From NCBI RefSeq assembly GCF_038069655.2, contig NZ_CP150951.2, positions 2,320,001 through 2,384,000 on the forward strand: DNA of 64,000 nucleotides. The letters run 5' to 3'. Origin of the DNA: Yoonia sp. BS5-3 (GTDB taxonomy: Bacteria; Pseudomonadota; Alphaproteobacteria; Rhodobacterales; Rhodobacteraceae). Positions 38,121 through 46,891 of the stretch are shown piece by piece. The notes beneath the pieces were generated by a model, which worked only from the letters and a program-made list of their open reading frames with translations, was not told the origin of the DNA and made no database searches. A program made the translations under genes and the position numbers. Each line of letters begins with the position of its first letter. The stretch's first letter is position 1.

Positions 38121-38894
38121 ATGCTTCTGGCCATTGATTGCGGCAACACCAATACGGTCTTTTCCATCTGGGACGGCGAGGCGTTTATCGCGACCTGGCG
38201 GACCAGCACTGAGTGGCAGCGCACGGCGGATCAGTATTATGTCTGGCTCTCGACCCTGATGCGCTTTCAGAACATGGATGCGCATATCGATGAGGTCATC
38301 ATCAGCTCGACCGTCCCGCGTGTGGTTTTTAACCTGCGGGTCTTTGCGGACCGTTATTACAATTGTCGACCACTGGTTGTCGGGAAATCCGATTGCCTGC
38401 TGCCCGTTGATCCGCGCGTGGACGAAGGAACCCAAGTGGGGCCTGACCGGCTGGTCAACACAGCAGGGGCCTATGACCGGCACGGCGGCGATTTGATTGT
38501 GGTCGATTTCGGGACAGCCACCACCTTTGATGTCGTCGCCAGTGACGGGGCCTATGTCGGCGGTGTAATTGCGCCGGGGGTGAACCTGTCACTTGAGGCG
38601 TTGCACAATGCAGCCGCAGCACTACCGCACGTCGATATCTCTAAGCCGCAACAAGTGATCGGCACCAATACTGTGGCCTGCATGCAATCTGGAGTCTTTT
38701 GGGGTTACATCGGCCTCGTCCGTGAGATATGCGCGCGGATCAAGGCAGAACGCGGCGTGCCCATGCAGGTGATCTCGACCGGGGGGCTGGCCCCGCTGTT
38801 TCAACAGGCCGAGGCGCTGTTTGACGCTTTCGAAGACGATCTGACGATGCACGGGCTGACCGTCATCCAACAATATAACAAGGACAATGCATGA
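38121..38894 (+). CDS. coaX: Type III pantothenate kinase
   Basis: A 257-residue kinase of the ASKHA fold that starts CoA synthesis from pantothenate. MLLAIDCGNTNTVFSIWDGE is the phosphate-1 motif, GPDRLVNTAGAYDRHGGDLIVVDFGTATTFD (in part VVDFGTATTFDVV) the phosphate-2 motif, and ISTGGLAPLF binds adenosine. G-rich SD (GGAAGGGG) is just upstream. Its stop overlaps the rnj start (ATGA). Confidence 0.95.
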   Translation: MLLAIDCGNTNTVFSIWDGEAFIATWRTSTEWQRTADQYYVWLSTLMRFQNMDAHIDEVIISSTVPRVVFNLRVFADRYYNCRPLVVGKSDCLLPVDPRVDEGTQVGPDRLVNTAGAYDRHGGDLIVVDFGTATTFDVVASDGAYVGGVIAPGVNLSLEALHNAAAALPHVDISKPQQVIGTNTVACMQSGVFWGYIGLVREICARIKAERGVPMQVISTGGLAPLFQQAEALFDAFEDDLTMHGLTVIQQYNKDNA

Positions 38895-40555
38895 GTGACC
38901 GCCTGATCTATCTGCCTCTTGGGGGCGCTGGCGAAATTGGCATGAATGCCTATGTCTATGGCTATGGGGCACCGGGCGCCGAACGGCTGATTGTCGTTGA
39001 TCTGGGGGTGACCTTCCCCGATATGGACGGCTCGCCCGGGGTGGATCTGATCCTGCCCGATATTGCCTGGCTCGAAGAGCGTAAGGCCCAGATCGAAGGT
39101 ATCTTTATCACGCATGCGCATGAGGATCACGTGGGCGCTGTGGGGCATTGTTGGGAGCGTCTGGGCGCCCCTGTCTATGCCCGGCCCTTCACTGCCAACA
39201 TCGCGCGGCGCAAGCTGGGCGAACATGGGCATCCCGAAGGCGTGGTGCAGGTGGTGGACACCTATCCGCATCAGATCGATTGCGGGCCGTTTAAAGTATC
39301 CTACCTGCCGATCAGCCATTCCATCCCGGAAAGTGCTGGGCTGGTGATCGACAGCCCTGATGGGCGCGTGCTGCACTCGGGCGATTTCAAGATTGATGAG
39401 ACGCCTGTTGTCGGCGATCCTTGGGATGAGGCGCTCTGGACCGAAGTGTCCAAAGACGGGGTCAAAGCACTAATCTGCGACAGCACCAATGTGTTTACGC
39501 AGGCACCCGGGCGGTCCGAGACAACAATCGCAGAACCCATCACCGCCCTGATGGGCGAGGCCAAGGGCATGGTCGTCGCGACCACCTTCGCCAGCAATAT
39601 CGCGCGGCTGAAAACGCTGGCATTGGCGGCGCAGGCGGCGGGGCGCTCTGTCTGCCTGCTCGGCCGGGCCATGCGGCGCATGGTCGAAGCGGCCACGCAA
39701 GAAGGCATATTGGACGGTTTCCCCGCAACGGTCAGCCCGGAGGATGCGCAAAATATCCCGCGCGAGAACCTGATGCTGCTGGTCACCGGAAGCCAGGGCG
39801 AACGGCGCGCGGCCTCCGCCCAACTGGCGCAGGGGTCCTATCTGGGGCTGAAGCTGAAGGAAGGGGATACCTTCCTCTTCAGTTCCAAGACGATCCCCGG
39901 CAATGAACGGGGGGTCATTCGGATCATGAACCAGCTGTCCGAGATGGGCGTTGATGTGGTCGATGATGCGGGGGGTAAATACCACGTCTCGGGCCATGCG
40001 AACCGGCCTGATTTGCAACGGATGCATCAGATCGTAAAGCCGCAGATTTTGGTGCCTATGCACGGCGAACACCGGCACCTGCGCGAGCATGTCAAACTGG
40101 GCAATGCAGGCGGGCTGACGGGTATAGTAGCTGTGAACGGGATGATGATCGACCTCTCTGGTAACCAGCCCACCGTCGCCGAATATATCGAAACCGGGCG
40201 GACTTACTTGGATGGATCGGTGCAAATCGGCGCGCTCGACGGGATCGTGCGCAATCGCATCCGCATGGCGCTTAACGGGCATATGATCGTGACATTGATC
40301 ATCGACGAAGATGGTGATCCCCTGGGCGAGCCTTGGGTCGAAATCAACGGGCTGCCCGAGGTCGGCTCGTCGAACACGCCATTGGCCGAAGTGATCGAAG
40401 AAGACCTCAGCCAGTTCCTGGGGCGCGCAGATGACAAGACGCTTATAGACGACGACAAGCTGGAAAAAGAGCTACGCAGCATCGCGCGGCGGTCTGCACA
40501 GGGTGAGATCGGCAAGAAACCCGAAGTGACGGTGATTGTGAGCCGATTGGGCTAG
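38891..40555 (+). CDS. rnj: Ribonuclease J
   Basis: A 554-residue metallo-beta-lactamase/beta-CASP nuclease with endo- and 5'-exonuclease activity on RNA. The zinc motif HAHEDH is at residues 75-80 in FITHAHEDHVGAVGHC. The second His is in PISHSIPES and the third in HSGDFKID; beta-CASP motifs include STNVF and the late VSGHANRPDLQRMH. Alphaproteobacteria commonly carry it after coaX. About 400 bp without an evident gene follow. Confidence 0.94.
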   Translation: MSDRLIYLPLGGAGEIGMNAYVYGYGAPGAERLIVVDLGVTFPDMDGSPGVDLILPDIAWLEERKAQIEGIFITHAHEDHVGAVGHCWERLGAPVYARPFTANIARRKLGEHGHPEGVVQVVDTYPHQIDCGPFKVSYLPISHSIPESAGLVIDSPDGRVLHSGDFKIDETPVVGDPWDEALWTEVSKDGVKALICDSTNVFTQAPGRSETTIAEPITALMGEAKGMVVATTFASNIARLKTLALAAQAAGRSVCLLGRAMRRMVEAATQEGILDGFPATVSPEDAQNIPRENLMLLVTGSQGERRAASAQLAQGSYLGLKLKEGDTFLFSSKTIPGNERGVIRIMNQLSEMGVDVVDDAGGKYHVSGHANRPDLQRMHQIVKPQILVPMHGEHRHLREHVKLGNAGGLTGIVAVNGMMIDLSGNQPTVAEYIETGRTYLDGSVQIGALDGIVRNRIRMALNGHMIVTLIIDEDGDPLGEPWVEINGLPEVGSSNTPLAEVIEEDLSQFLGRADDKTLIDDDKLEKELRSIARRSAQGEIGKKPEVTVIVSRLG

Positions 40556-40954
40556 GATCCGCGACTAAAATGCTATCTCGACTGTCTGCTCTCGTCTTGA
40601 AAGTCGGGCTGGATTCTGTTCGGCCAATCAGGTTTTTGGCTGGTTCGTCAACTGATTTTCCGAGGAACGATTTGTCAATGCTGCACGTCTGATTGCGCGT
40701 TAAGGCTCAAGCAGTGTGGAGGTGCCACATCGACACGAGACCCTCGAAGGCCTGAGATAGACTAAGCCTTTTCAGATCGTCGCCCACGGTGGCCGCGTGT
40801 ATTTGGGGGGCTTCGTCATGCCGGACGCCCGCAAAATAGCTCAAATGCGAATAATTCCGAAAATGGAAGGGCTTTTTTAAGGAAGCTGCGCGTAAACCTG
40901 TGCCTACGAACCAGCCCGGGCCATTCGGCGTAAGTATCAAAGGCACTTTGACAC
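40556..40954. other. Intergenic region upstream of chemotaxis operon
   Basis: 399 bp with no supported gene. A leftward frame (40707-40973) and a short rightward frame around 40770-40880 are open but have no ribosome site and no recognisable product. The core GTATTTGG also seen at 10970 occurs near 40799. The promoter of the chemotaxis genes should lie here; I cannot single out a convincing one. Confidence 0.5.
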
Positions 40955-41236
40955 ATGACGACCACTTCGACATTTGAATTGGAACCTCAGCGCGGCAAAG
41001 ACGCGCCTGACGATCTGCTGGCGTTTCTGCGCGACAACCAGGGTGGGTCCGTGGAAATAAACCTGCAGAATGTCACAACACTCTCCGGTCCCCAAATTGA
41101 ACTGCTTCTCATTGGCCATCGTCAGTGGCAATCGGAAGGCCACGGATTTGCGCTGACCGACACCAGTCCTGAGTTGATCGCACGCATGATCGGTTTCGGT
41201 CTTCCACCGCAATTGTTTTCTAAGGAAATTGAATGA
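40955..41236 (+). CDS. STAS-domain protein of the chemotaxis operon
   Basis: 93 residues with a STAS-like pattern: GGSVEINLQNVTTLSGPQIELLLIGHRQW and a C-terminal helix pair with GHGFALTDTSPELIARMI. It lacks the usual phosphorylatable Ser at the loop (LSGPQ has a Ser). STAS proteins act as switch or scaffold partners of kinases. It overlaps the following cheY by 4 bp, so it is the first gene of the operon. Confidence 0.7.
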   Translation: MTTTSTFELEPQRGKDAPDDLLAFLRDNQGGSVEINLQNVTTLSGPQIELLLIGHRQWQSEGHGFALTDTSPELIARMIGFGLPPQLFSKEIE

Positions 41237-41604
41237 ATACTAGTGTTCTTGCAATTGATGACTCGCGGACCATTCGGATGCTGCTCCAACAGGTTTTGGA
41301 GCAAGCAGGTTTTGATGTCGAATGCGCCGAAGATGGTGTTGAAGGGGTCGCCAAATTTGATGAGCTGAAGCCAGATGTCGTCATCACGGATATTAACATG
41401 CCGAATATGGATGGTTTCGGGGTAATTTCACGCCTTCGCGGCGACGAAGTGAAGACAGCTGTTCCGATCTTGGTTTTGACCACCGAAAACTCCGCAGAGC
41501 TTAAGACACGGGCCCGGGACTTGGGTGCAACTGGGTGGATTGTCAAACCTTTTGACGATGTTGCCTTGGTCCAAGTGCTGCATAGGGTGACCGGTCATGG
41601 GTGA
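41233..41604 (+). CDS. cheY: CheY-type response regulator (first copy)
   Basis: A 123-residue stand-alone receiver domain. Acidic pair D9-D10 (AIDDSRTIR), phospho-acceptor D53 (VVITDINMPNMDG), switch Thr in LVLTTENS and the Lys in WIVKPFD are all present. It should carry the signal from CheA to the flagellar motor or act as a phosphate sink. It overlaps cheA by 8 bp. Confidence 0.9.
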   Translation: MNTSVLAIDDSRTIRMLLQQVLEQAGFDVECAEDGVEGVAKFDELKPDVVITDINMPNMDGFGVISRLRGDEVKTAVPILVLTTENSAELKTRARDLGATGWIVKPFDDVALVQVLHRVTGHG

Positions 41605-43717
41605 GAGTGATGACATCCGCGCAATGTTCTTCGAAGAGTGCAATGACCTTATGGAAGCGCTTTTTGAAGGGTTAAAACTGCTGGAAGACAATACCCCGGA
41701 GCCGGACACGGTCAACGCGGTCTTTCGTGCGGTACATTCCATCAAGGGTGGCGCTGGTGCATTCAAACTTGATGATTTGGTGTCCTTTGCCCATAAATTT
41801 GAGACCGTCTTGGACGAGCTGCGCGCTGACCGATTGTCCCGCGACGATGCTCTGGTTCAGACGATGTTGCGTGCAGCTGATCATCTTGCCCATTTGGTGG
41901 AAGTGTCCCAGTTCGACGGTGAGATAAATTCTGAGCGTGGAGAGGCGCTGTTAGAAGAACTAGATTTCTATGTGGCAGGCGAAGAGGACGAAGAAGAGGT
42001 TGCCTTCGAGCCGATGACATTGAACTTCGGCGGTATTGATATCGAGGCGCCGTCAAAACCAACGGTAAGCGTTCGTTTTCAACCCTTTGAAAAACTATAC
42101 TTTAATGGTCATGATCCGCTCTTGTTGATCGACGCACTGGGTAGTCAGGGCGAGCTGTCAATTGAGATCGATCTGGACGCACTTCCTGCTCTCGACGAAT
42201 ATGCATCGGAAACTCCAACGCTGACGTTTTTGTTAACGTTCACTGCTGACGATCCAGAAACCGTCGTCGACGAGGTGTTTGAATTTGTTGACGGGATTTG
42301 CAGGTTGGAGGTCGTCCGAAACGACGGTGATGACGGCGGCGACGGTGGTTCTTCATTAGAAGCGGATCTTAGTCCCGAACCGCCGGAACAAGACGAACCA
42401 GCGCAGGCGAATCCTACAGAGATAGAGCAAGGTTCGAAGGTTGCTGCTGAGCCTTCTACAAAGGCTAAAAATATCGTGCGGAACGATGCGGTCGCTGTCC
42501 AGCCCACGCTACGTGTGGAGTTGGACAAGGTGGATCGATTGATCAACACGGTTGGAGAACTCATCATCAACCAGGCAATGATCGCACAACGTATAGACAT
42601 GCTTAATTTGCCAGGTGACGGTGATTTGGAATCCGACATGGCCGATTACAAATTGCTGGCAAGAGAGTTGCAAGAAGGTGTGATGTCAATTCGTGCCCAA
42701 CCTGTCAAATCGCTGTTTCAACGTATGGCGCGCATTACTCGCGAGGCAGGAGATGCTACAGGAAAATCCGTACGTTTCGTCACCCATGGTGAAAATACTG
42801 AAGTGGATAAAACCGTCATCGAGCGTTTGGCGGATCCGCTCACACATATGATCCGTAATGCGGTGGATCACGGCTTGGAGGACCGTGAAGGTCGTCTCGC
42901 CGCTGGAAAGCCGGAAACCGGACAAATCTCTCTATCCGCCAGCCACAAGTCTGGTAACGTGATGATCGAAGTTGTGGACGACGGCGCGGGGCTGAACCGT
43001 GACCGGATATTGGATATAGCAATTAACAAAGGGCTCGTATCGCGCGACTCCGATCTGACCGATCCAGAAATCGACATGCTTTTGTTTTTACCAGGTTTTT
43101 CGACCAATGATGAAGTATCAGAGTTATCTGGTCGCGGCGTTGGTATGGACGTAGTTAAGACAGCGGTTCAGGCTTTGGGTGGGCGTATATCGATAAACTC
43201 CACGCCTGGGAATGGTACCAAGTTTTCAATTGTTCTACCTCTCACGCTAGCTGTCATGGATGGCATCGTGATTTCGGTGGCGGGTGAAACTATGATCGTC
43301 CCGATTACGGCCGTTGTCGAAACGCTCCGGCCTAAGGAGTCGGAGGTTTTTCGGATGGGGGTTGATCAAGATCTGTTGATGATCCGTGGTGAGTACGTAC
43401 CTATTGTTGATGTGCGAAAGAAACTTGGTCTTGCTGATAGTCAAGACCAGCAAGAACAACTCGTATTAGTTCTTGTGGAAAGTGTTGATCATTCTCGTTG
43501 CGCCCTTTGTGTCGATGCAATTCACGATCAGCGTCAGGTTGTCATAAAAGCAGTTGGAGGAAACTACGGCGAGATCCCTGGCGTATCGGCAGCGACGATC
43601 TTGGGAAACGGAAGGATTGCTCTAATTCTTGATACTGACCATTTAACGAAAGTTGAAACGATATCGCCCCCCCTCCCGTCTAACAGCAAACAGGATGTGA
43701 AAGTAGCCCATGCTTGA
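41597..43717 (+). CDS. cheA: Chemotaxis histidine kinase CheA
   Basis: A 706-residue kinase. The P1 phosphotransfer domain has H47 in VFRAVHSIKGGAGAF. An acidic region with a Glu/Asp/Pro-rich linker (about 240-300) follows, then the P3 dimerisation helices (RVELDKVDRLINTVGELIIN), the P4 ATP site with N-box MIRNAVDHGLE, DDGAGLNRD (G1) and GRGVGMDVVK (G2), and a P5 CheW-like domain. GC is lower than in nuo. It overlaps cheW by 8 bp. Confidence 0.95.
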   Translation: MGESDDIRAMFFEECNDLMEALFEGLKLLEDNTPEPDTVNAVFRAVHSIKGGAGAFKLDDLVSFAHKFETVLDELRADRLSRDDALVQTMLRAADHLAHLVEVSQFDGEINSERGEALLEELDFYVAGEEDEEEVAFEPMTLNFGGIDIEAPSKPTVSVRFQPFEKLYFNGHDPLLLIDALGSQGELSIEIDLDALPALDEYASETPTLTFLLTFTADDPETVVDEVFEFVDGICRLEVVRNDGDDGGDGGSSLEADLSPEPPEQDEPAQANPTEIEQGSKVAAEPSTKAKNIVRNDAVAVQPTLRVELDKVDRLINTVGELIINQAMIAQRIDMLNLPGDGDLESDMADYKLLARELQEGVMSIRAQPVKSLFQRMARITREAGDATGKSVRFVTHGENTEVDKTVIERLADPLTHMIRNAVDHGLEDREGRLAAGKPETGQISLSASHKSGNVMIEVVDDGAGLNRDRILDIAINKGLVSRDSDLTDPEIDMLLFLPGFSTNDEVSELSGRGVGMDVVKTAVQALGGRISINSTPGNGTKFSIVLPLTLAVMDGIVISVAGETMIVPITAVVETLRPKESEVFRMGVDQDLLMIRGEYVPIVDVRKKLGLADSQDQQEQLVLVLVESVDHSRCALCVDAIHDQRQVVIKAVGGNYGEIPGVSAATILGNGRIALILDTDHLTKVETISPPLPSNSKQDVKVAHA

Positions 43718-44177
43718 TACTGAAGGTAACCGCCGAGAGGGCGGTCTTGAATGCGTTTCGTTTACCGTTTGCGGCCAAGTTTATTGTCTAAATATTATGA
43801 TGATACGCGAAATTCGCCGGTGGGCATCTGTGACGACGTTGCCACATGCCGACGCACATGTTTTGGGGGTAATCAACCTTCGCGGCAATGTAATTCCTGT
43901 TTTCGATCTGGCGGTGCATTTCGGTCTTGGGAGGACTGAACCTGGACCCCGTAACGTTGTCATTATTGCTGATGTTGAAGGCGCGACTTCGGGGTTGCTG
44001 GTTGAATCCGTTTCCGAAATTCTAACCGTGGACCCGATCGACATACAGGATCCACCGCGTTTCGAAAAGGACGGACATTCGAGCTTGATTGAAGGTGTCA
44101 TCTCCGTCGGAGAAGAGATGGCACAGCTCATAGATTTACGTCATCTTTCGCATGCCCGAGGGGACGCGGCAGCATGA
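43710..44177 (+). CDS. cheW: Chemotaxis coupling protein CheW
   Basis: 155 residues of the CheW fold that links receptors to CheA. Core pattern: ECVSFTVCGQVYCLNIMMIREI, TTLPHADAHVLGVINLRGNVIPVFDLA (in part HVLGVINLRGNVIPVFDL), LLVESVSEILTV. Overlaps cheA and cheR by 8 and 4 bp. Confidence 0.94.
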   Translation: MLDTEGNRREGGLECVSFTVCGQVYCLNIMMIREIRRWASVTTLPHADAHVLGVINLRGNVIPVFDLAVHFGLGRTEPGPRNVVIIADVEGATSGLLVESVSEILTVDPIDIQDPPRFEKDGHSSLIEGVISVGEEMAQLIDLRHLSHARGDAAA

Positions 44178-45046
44178 ATGAACCAACGGTAATTCGTCCG
44201 CACGAAACCGACCTCGAACTACGGCAGGTTGACTTCGATGCTATCGCTGAAATCGCGCATCGAGAATTCGGATTGAGCTTATCTCCGTCGAAACGCCAAC
44301 TGGTTCAGTCACGGCTCTCGCGGCGTGTAAGAGCGCTAGGTTTAGCTAATTTCGCAGACTATAGATCGTTACTTGAGGGCCCAAATAGGGGCACGGAACA
44401 GACTGAGTTACTATCCGCGCTCACAACAAATGTGACCAAATTTTTTCGCGAAATACATCATTTTGAGCGTTTGCGAGACGATATTATGCCTGATCTCGTC
44501 TTGCGAGCGCGGAAGGGTGAACGAATTAGAATTTGGAGCGCGGGTTGCTCGTCCGGGCAAGAACCATATTCAATTGCGCTAACAGCCCTAAAGTGCGATC
44601 CAAATATTGGTGCTACCGATTTCAAAATACTTGCTACCGATATCGATCCCGCCGTTTTGTCAAAGGCACAGGCTGCATTGTACCGTGACGAAGAAATTGA
44701 AGGAGTTCCGCAAAGTCTGTTCCGGCCGCAGGATATTTCACATAACCCAGACGGCAAAAGTGGCGAATTTACAGTTTCATCAGATGTTCGTTCCCTAATC
44801 ACTTTTGGTGTAATTAATCTGATTTCTAAGCTGCCATTCTCAGGTGGGTTCAACGTGATTTTCTGCCGAAATGTTGCAATTTACTTTGATCGAAGGACGC
44901 AGCAAGAAGTATGGAGGAAGTTTGCAAATCTTCTCCCCGAAGGAGGCAGTCTCTTCATTGGCCATTCCGAACGCATCAATAAATCAGACAATGCAGATTT
45001 GGAAACAGACGGAATCACAATATATCGAAAGTTGAATGCGATCTGA
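44174..45046 (+). CDS. cheR: Chemotaxis receptor methyltransferase CheR
   Basis: A 290-residue SAM-dependent glutamate methyltransferase. N-terminal helical domain, then TTNVTKFFREIHHFERL, the SAM site IRIWSAGCSSGQEPYSIA, ILATDIDPAVLSKA and FNVIFCRNVAIYFD. No cheB methylesterase gene accompanies it here. Sampled lines of this gene are only about 35-50% GC. Confidence 0.94.
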   Translation: MNEPTVIRPHETDLELRQVDFDAIAEIAHREFGLSLSPSKRQLVQSRLSRRVRALGLANFADYRSLLEGPNRGTEQTELLSALTTNVTKFFREIHHFERLRDDIMPDLVLRARKGERIRIWSAGCSSGQEPYSIALTALKCDPNIGATDFKILATDIDPAVLSKAQAALYRDEEIEGVPQSLFRPQDISHNPDGKSGEFTVSSDVRSLITFGVINLISKLPFSGGFNVIFCRNVAIYFDRRTQQEVWRKFANLLPEGGSLFIGHSERINKSDNADLETDGITIYRKLNAI

Positions 45047-45071
45047 TTTCGCATGCAAAGGATACGAAAGA

Positions 45072-45458
45072 ATGAGCCTAAAACAGTCACTGCAAATCAT
45101 GGTCGTTGATGACATGGCGATTAGTCGTGCATTAATAACCAATGCGCTCGAAGAGATGGGCATTATGAAGTACCGCGTAGAAAATGACGGCATGACAGCA
45201 CTGGAAAAACTGGCGGCTCATCCGTGCCATCTCGTAATTTCGGATTACAATATGCCAAAACTCGACGGTTTGGGCCTGCTGAAGGGATTGAGAGAATACC
45301 CAACCACAAAGGGCATAGGCTTTATACTGATAACTGGAAATGCGACCAAAGAAATTGTATCCACCGGACAGAAATATGGGATGAATAATCTGATCCGAAA
45401 GCCGTTCAGTACTGCACAATTGCAGCAATGCATCGAAAAGGTGGTTGGTCGACTATGA
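45072..45458 (+). CDS. CheY-type response regulator (second copy)
   Basis: A 128-residue single receiver domain. D13-D14 (VVDDMAISRAL), phospho-acceptor D58 (LVISDYNMPKLDG), Thr in LITGNATKE and Lys in LIRKPFS are present. Sits where cheB might be expected but has no methylesterase domain. The ATG at 45072 was chosen over one at 45036 because the receiver fold starts there. Overlaps the next gene by 4 bp. Confidence 0.9.
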   Translation: MSLKQSLQIMVVDDMAISRALITNALEEMGIMKYRVENDGMTALEKLAAHPCHLVISDYNMPKLDGLGLLKGLREYPTTKGIGFILITGNATKEIVSTGQKYGMNNLIRKPFSTAQLQQCIEKVVGRL

Positions 45459-45805
45459 TCGAAATCGGGCCAACAACCGACCAGCAAGAAAGTAGCTTTG
45501 TACCAGACACTTTACACCTGGACTTGTTGTTGGCTCGGGCAGCCGGTGAGTTGGAGCGCATGTCTTGGATAGTTGATGAGTTAGAAGACAACTTTCTTAC
45601 TACTTCGAAATTTCAACCTGAGACAGATAAAATTAAGGCTCTGCAGTCCGTTGATATGTTGGTGCAATCCGTGAATGCTTTGGGAGCTTTTTTGACAGAG
45701 TTAGCACAAGGTAATGACCCGCACGACGTCAAAGTCGGCACTGCATTGTCATTGATCCCGCTGCAAGACATGCGGGAACGATTTATCAATGGAAACACCG
45801 GGTAG
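45455..45805 (+). CDS. Hypothetical protein ending the chemotaxis operon, 116 aa
   Basis: Soluble, helical, acidic; no family recognised. A central segment (LHLDLLLARAAGELERMSWIVDELED and SVNALGAFLTELAQG, quoted in part) suggests a helical bundle, such as phosphatases or scaffold proteins of chemotaxis systems have; this is a guess. It overlaps the second cheY. The frame stays open for 46 codons beyond its TAG stop. Confidence 0.6.
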   Translation: MIEIGPTTDQQESSFVPDTLHLDLLLARAAGELERMSWIVDELEDNFLTTSKFQPETDKIKALQSVDMLVQSVNALGAFLTELAQGNDPHDVKVGTALSLIPLQDMRERFINGNTG

Positions 45806-45946
45806 ATTACAGTTGAGACCGGCGGCAACTTTCGCAGACTAATTGCCGACGAATGTAACATCAATGGAATCTCAGGCCAGTGGCGTCTTGAGTTTCAGGC
45901 TGGATACGGAGATATACGAAAAATAGACGTTCCGGTGGAGCTGTGA
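45806..45946 (+). pseudogene. Open in-frame tail after the TAG of the previous gene
   Basis: The same frame continues for 46 codons (about ITVETGGNFRRLIADECNIN ... ending DIRKIDVPVEL) to a TGA at 45944-45946. It has no start of its own. It may be the 3' remnant of a longer gene, a nonsense mutation of the previous one, or chance. I do not recognise the sequence. Confidence 0.3.
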
Positions 45947-46101
45947 TCCTGCCCACATCCTGTGCTGCAGAAAATATTTGCTTCAATTGTCTTCCGTTCG
46001 CAAGCGATAGAGTTCTTTAGGCCAAAGCAAAGTGCGGCCGGTTTGGATACATAAGTCGTGTATGCGTTAAAGGCTCGTCATCGCGGTTTTTGTTTGTTTC
46101 T

Positions 46102-46368
46102 CTAGGGTCAGGACCCATTAATCTTACACCGTCAGCGCCGATTTTACAAAATGTCAGTGGTTTGCGGCGTGCGGCCATAGTGTTCTACGGCCAAGCGGCG
46201 CACGCCGCTGAGATGAAGTGAAATCGCCGCCCTTCGGGTTTGCCGGATTTTCTCTCTGACCTGCGGCGCATCTGCTTGAAATAGAAACACTATTTTTGCG
46301 CAGATGCTTCTTGTCAGAGAAGAAATCTGATAGACTGGCGGTGCAAGATTAATGGGTCCTGACCCTAG
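46102..46368. mobile_element. MITE-like element with 34-bp terminal inverted repeats
   Basis: Ends CTAGGGTCAGGACCCATTAA.. (46102-46135) and its reverse complement (46335-46368) match at 32 of 34 positions. Both ends carry CTAG, which would fit a 4-bp YTAR target of the IS5 subgroup; with TA as the target a different family is possible. The 267-bp interior encodes no transposase, so it would need one from elsewhere. The ends resemble, from memory, IS5-type ends in Rhodobacteraceae. It lies in the gene-free end of the chemotaxis cluster. Confidence 0.65.
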
Positions 46369-46705
46369 ACGTTGCACAGCAAATTCTGCCTTAACTGCCT
46401 TGAAGGATGTCTGGACAGCGTCGCCGTATCATTGATGAGTTCTTGGGTTCCTGCTCGATGCAACTGCGTACAATTTTGAAAGAATATCTGTCCGGTCTTG
46501 GTTTCTTTCTGACCCAGTCCCCAGAAGTCAGGGGCTGGGTCATCTCGTCGTGCTGAAGGGGATCAAGACGAGCAACTTCAAAATGGACCGGTCTATCCCA
46601 TCTCGTCATCCTAAATTGTCTCAATCGAATTCGAAGAACTGGTCAGCCGCCAAGTTACTTTGAAACCAATTCAGGTATTTTGATGACGTTTGAAGTTGTT
46701 ATGCG
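46369..46705. other. Gene-free stretch with a 12-bp stem-loop
   Basis: No supported gene. The notable structure is at 46510-46542: TGACCCAG-t-CCCC pairs with GGGG-CTGGGTCA around an 8-base loop. There is no T-run on either strand. It could be a relic of mobile-element ends, or an RNA structure. With 45947-46101, also empty, this makes about 900 bp around the MITE with no intact gene. Confidence 0.45.
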
Positions 46706-46891
46706 CTAGTGGGGTTTCTCACGCCGCTGTACCTCACTGCCGCCCTCAAGCGGGCCAGCATCGTTCGGATCATCTGACGGGATCGCATAAGAACCGCTTA
46801 GCCATTTGCCCAGGTCGACATCCGCGCAGCGTTTAGAACAGAAGGGCCGATAGGCCTTATCCGTCGGTTTATCGCAGATTGGGCAAGCCAT
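46706..46891 (-). CDS. yacG: DNA gyrase inhibitor YacG (zinc-binding)
   Basis: 61 residues with the four-Cys zinc motif CPICDKPTD ... FCSKRCADVDLGKWL. YacG binds GyrB and blocks gyrase in other bacteria. Its ATG overlaps the stop of the RNase gene (TGATG). The C-terminus is extended and charged. Confidence 0.9.
   Translation of the reverse strand: MACPICDKPTDKAYRPFCSKRCADVDLGKWLSGSYAIPSDDPNDAGPLEGGSEVQRREKPH

Noticed and set aside
40707-40973. Leftward open frame of 88 codons between rnj and the chemotaxis operon
   Set aside because: No ribosome site, no recognisable features, and it overlaps the STAS gene start region. Treated as chance.
46144-46377. Leftward frame of 77 codons within and beyond the MITE-like element
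   Set aside because: It crosses the terminal repeat and shows no transposase motif. The element is better read as non-coding.
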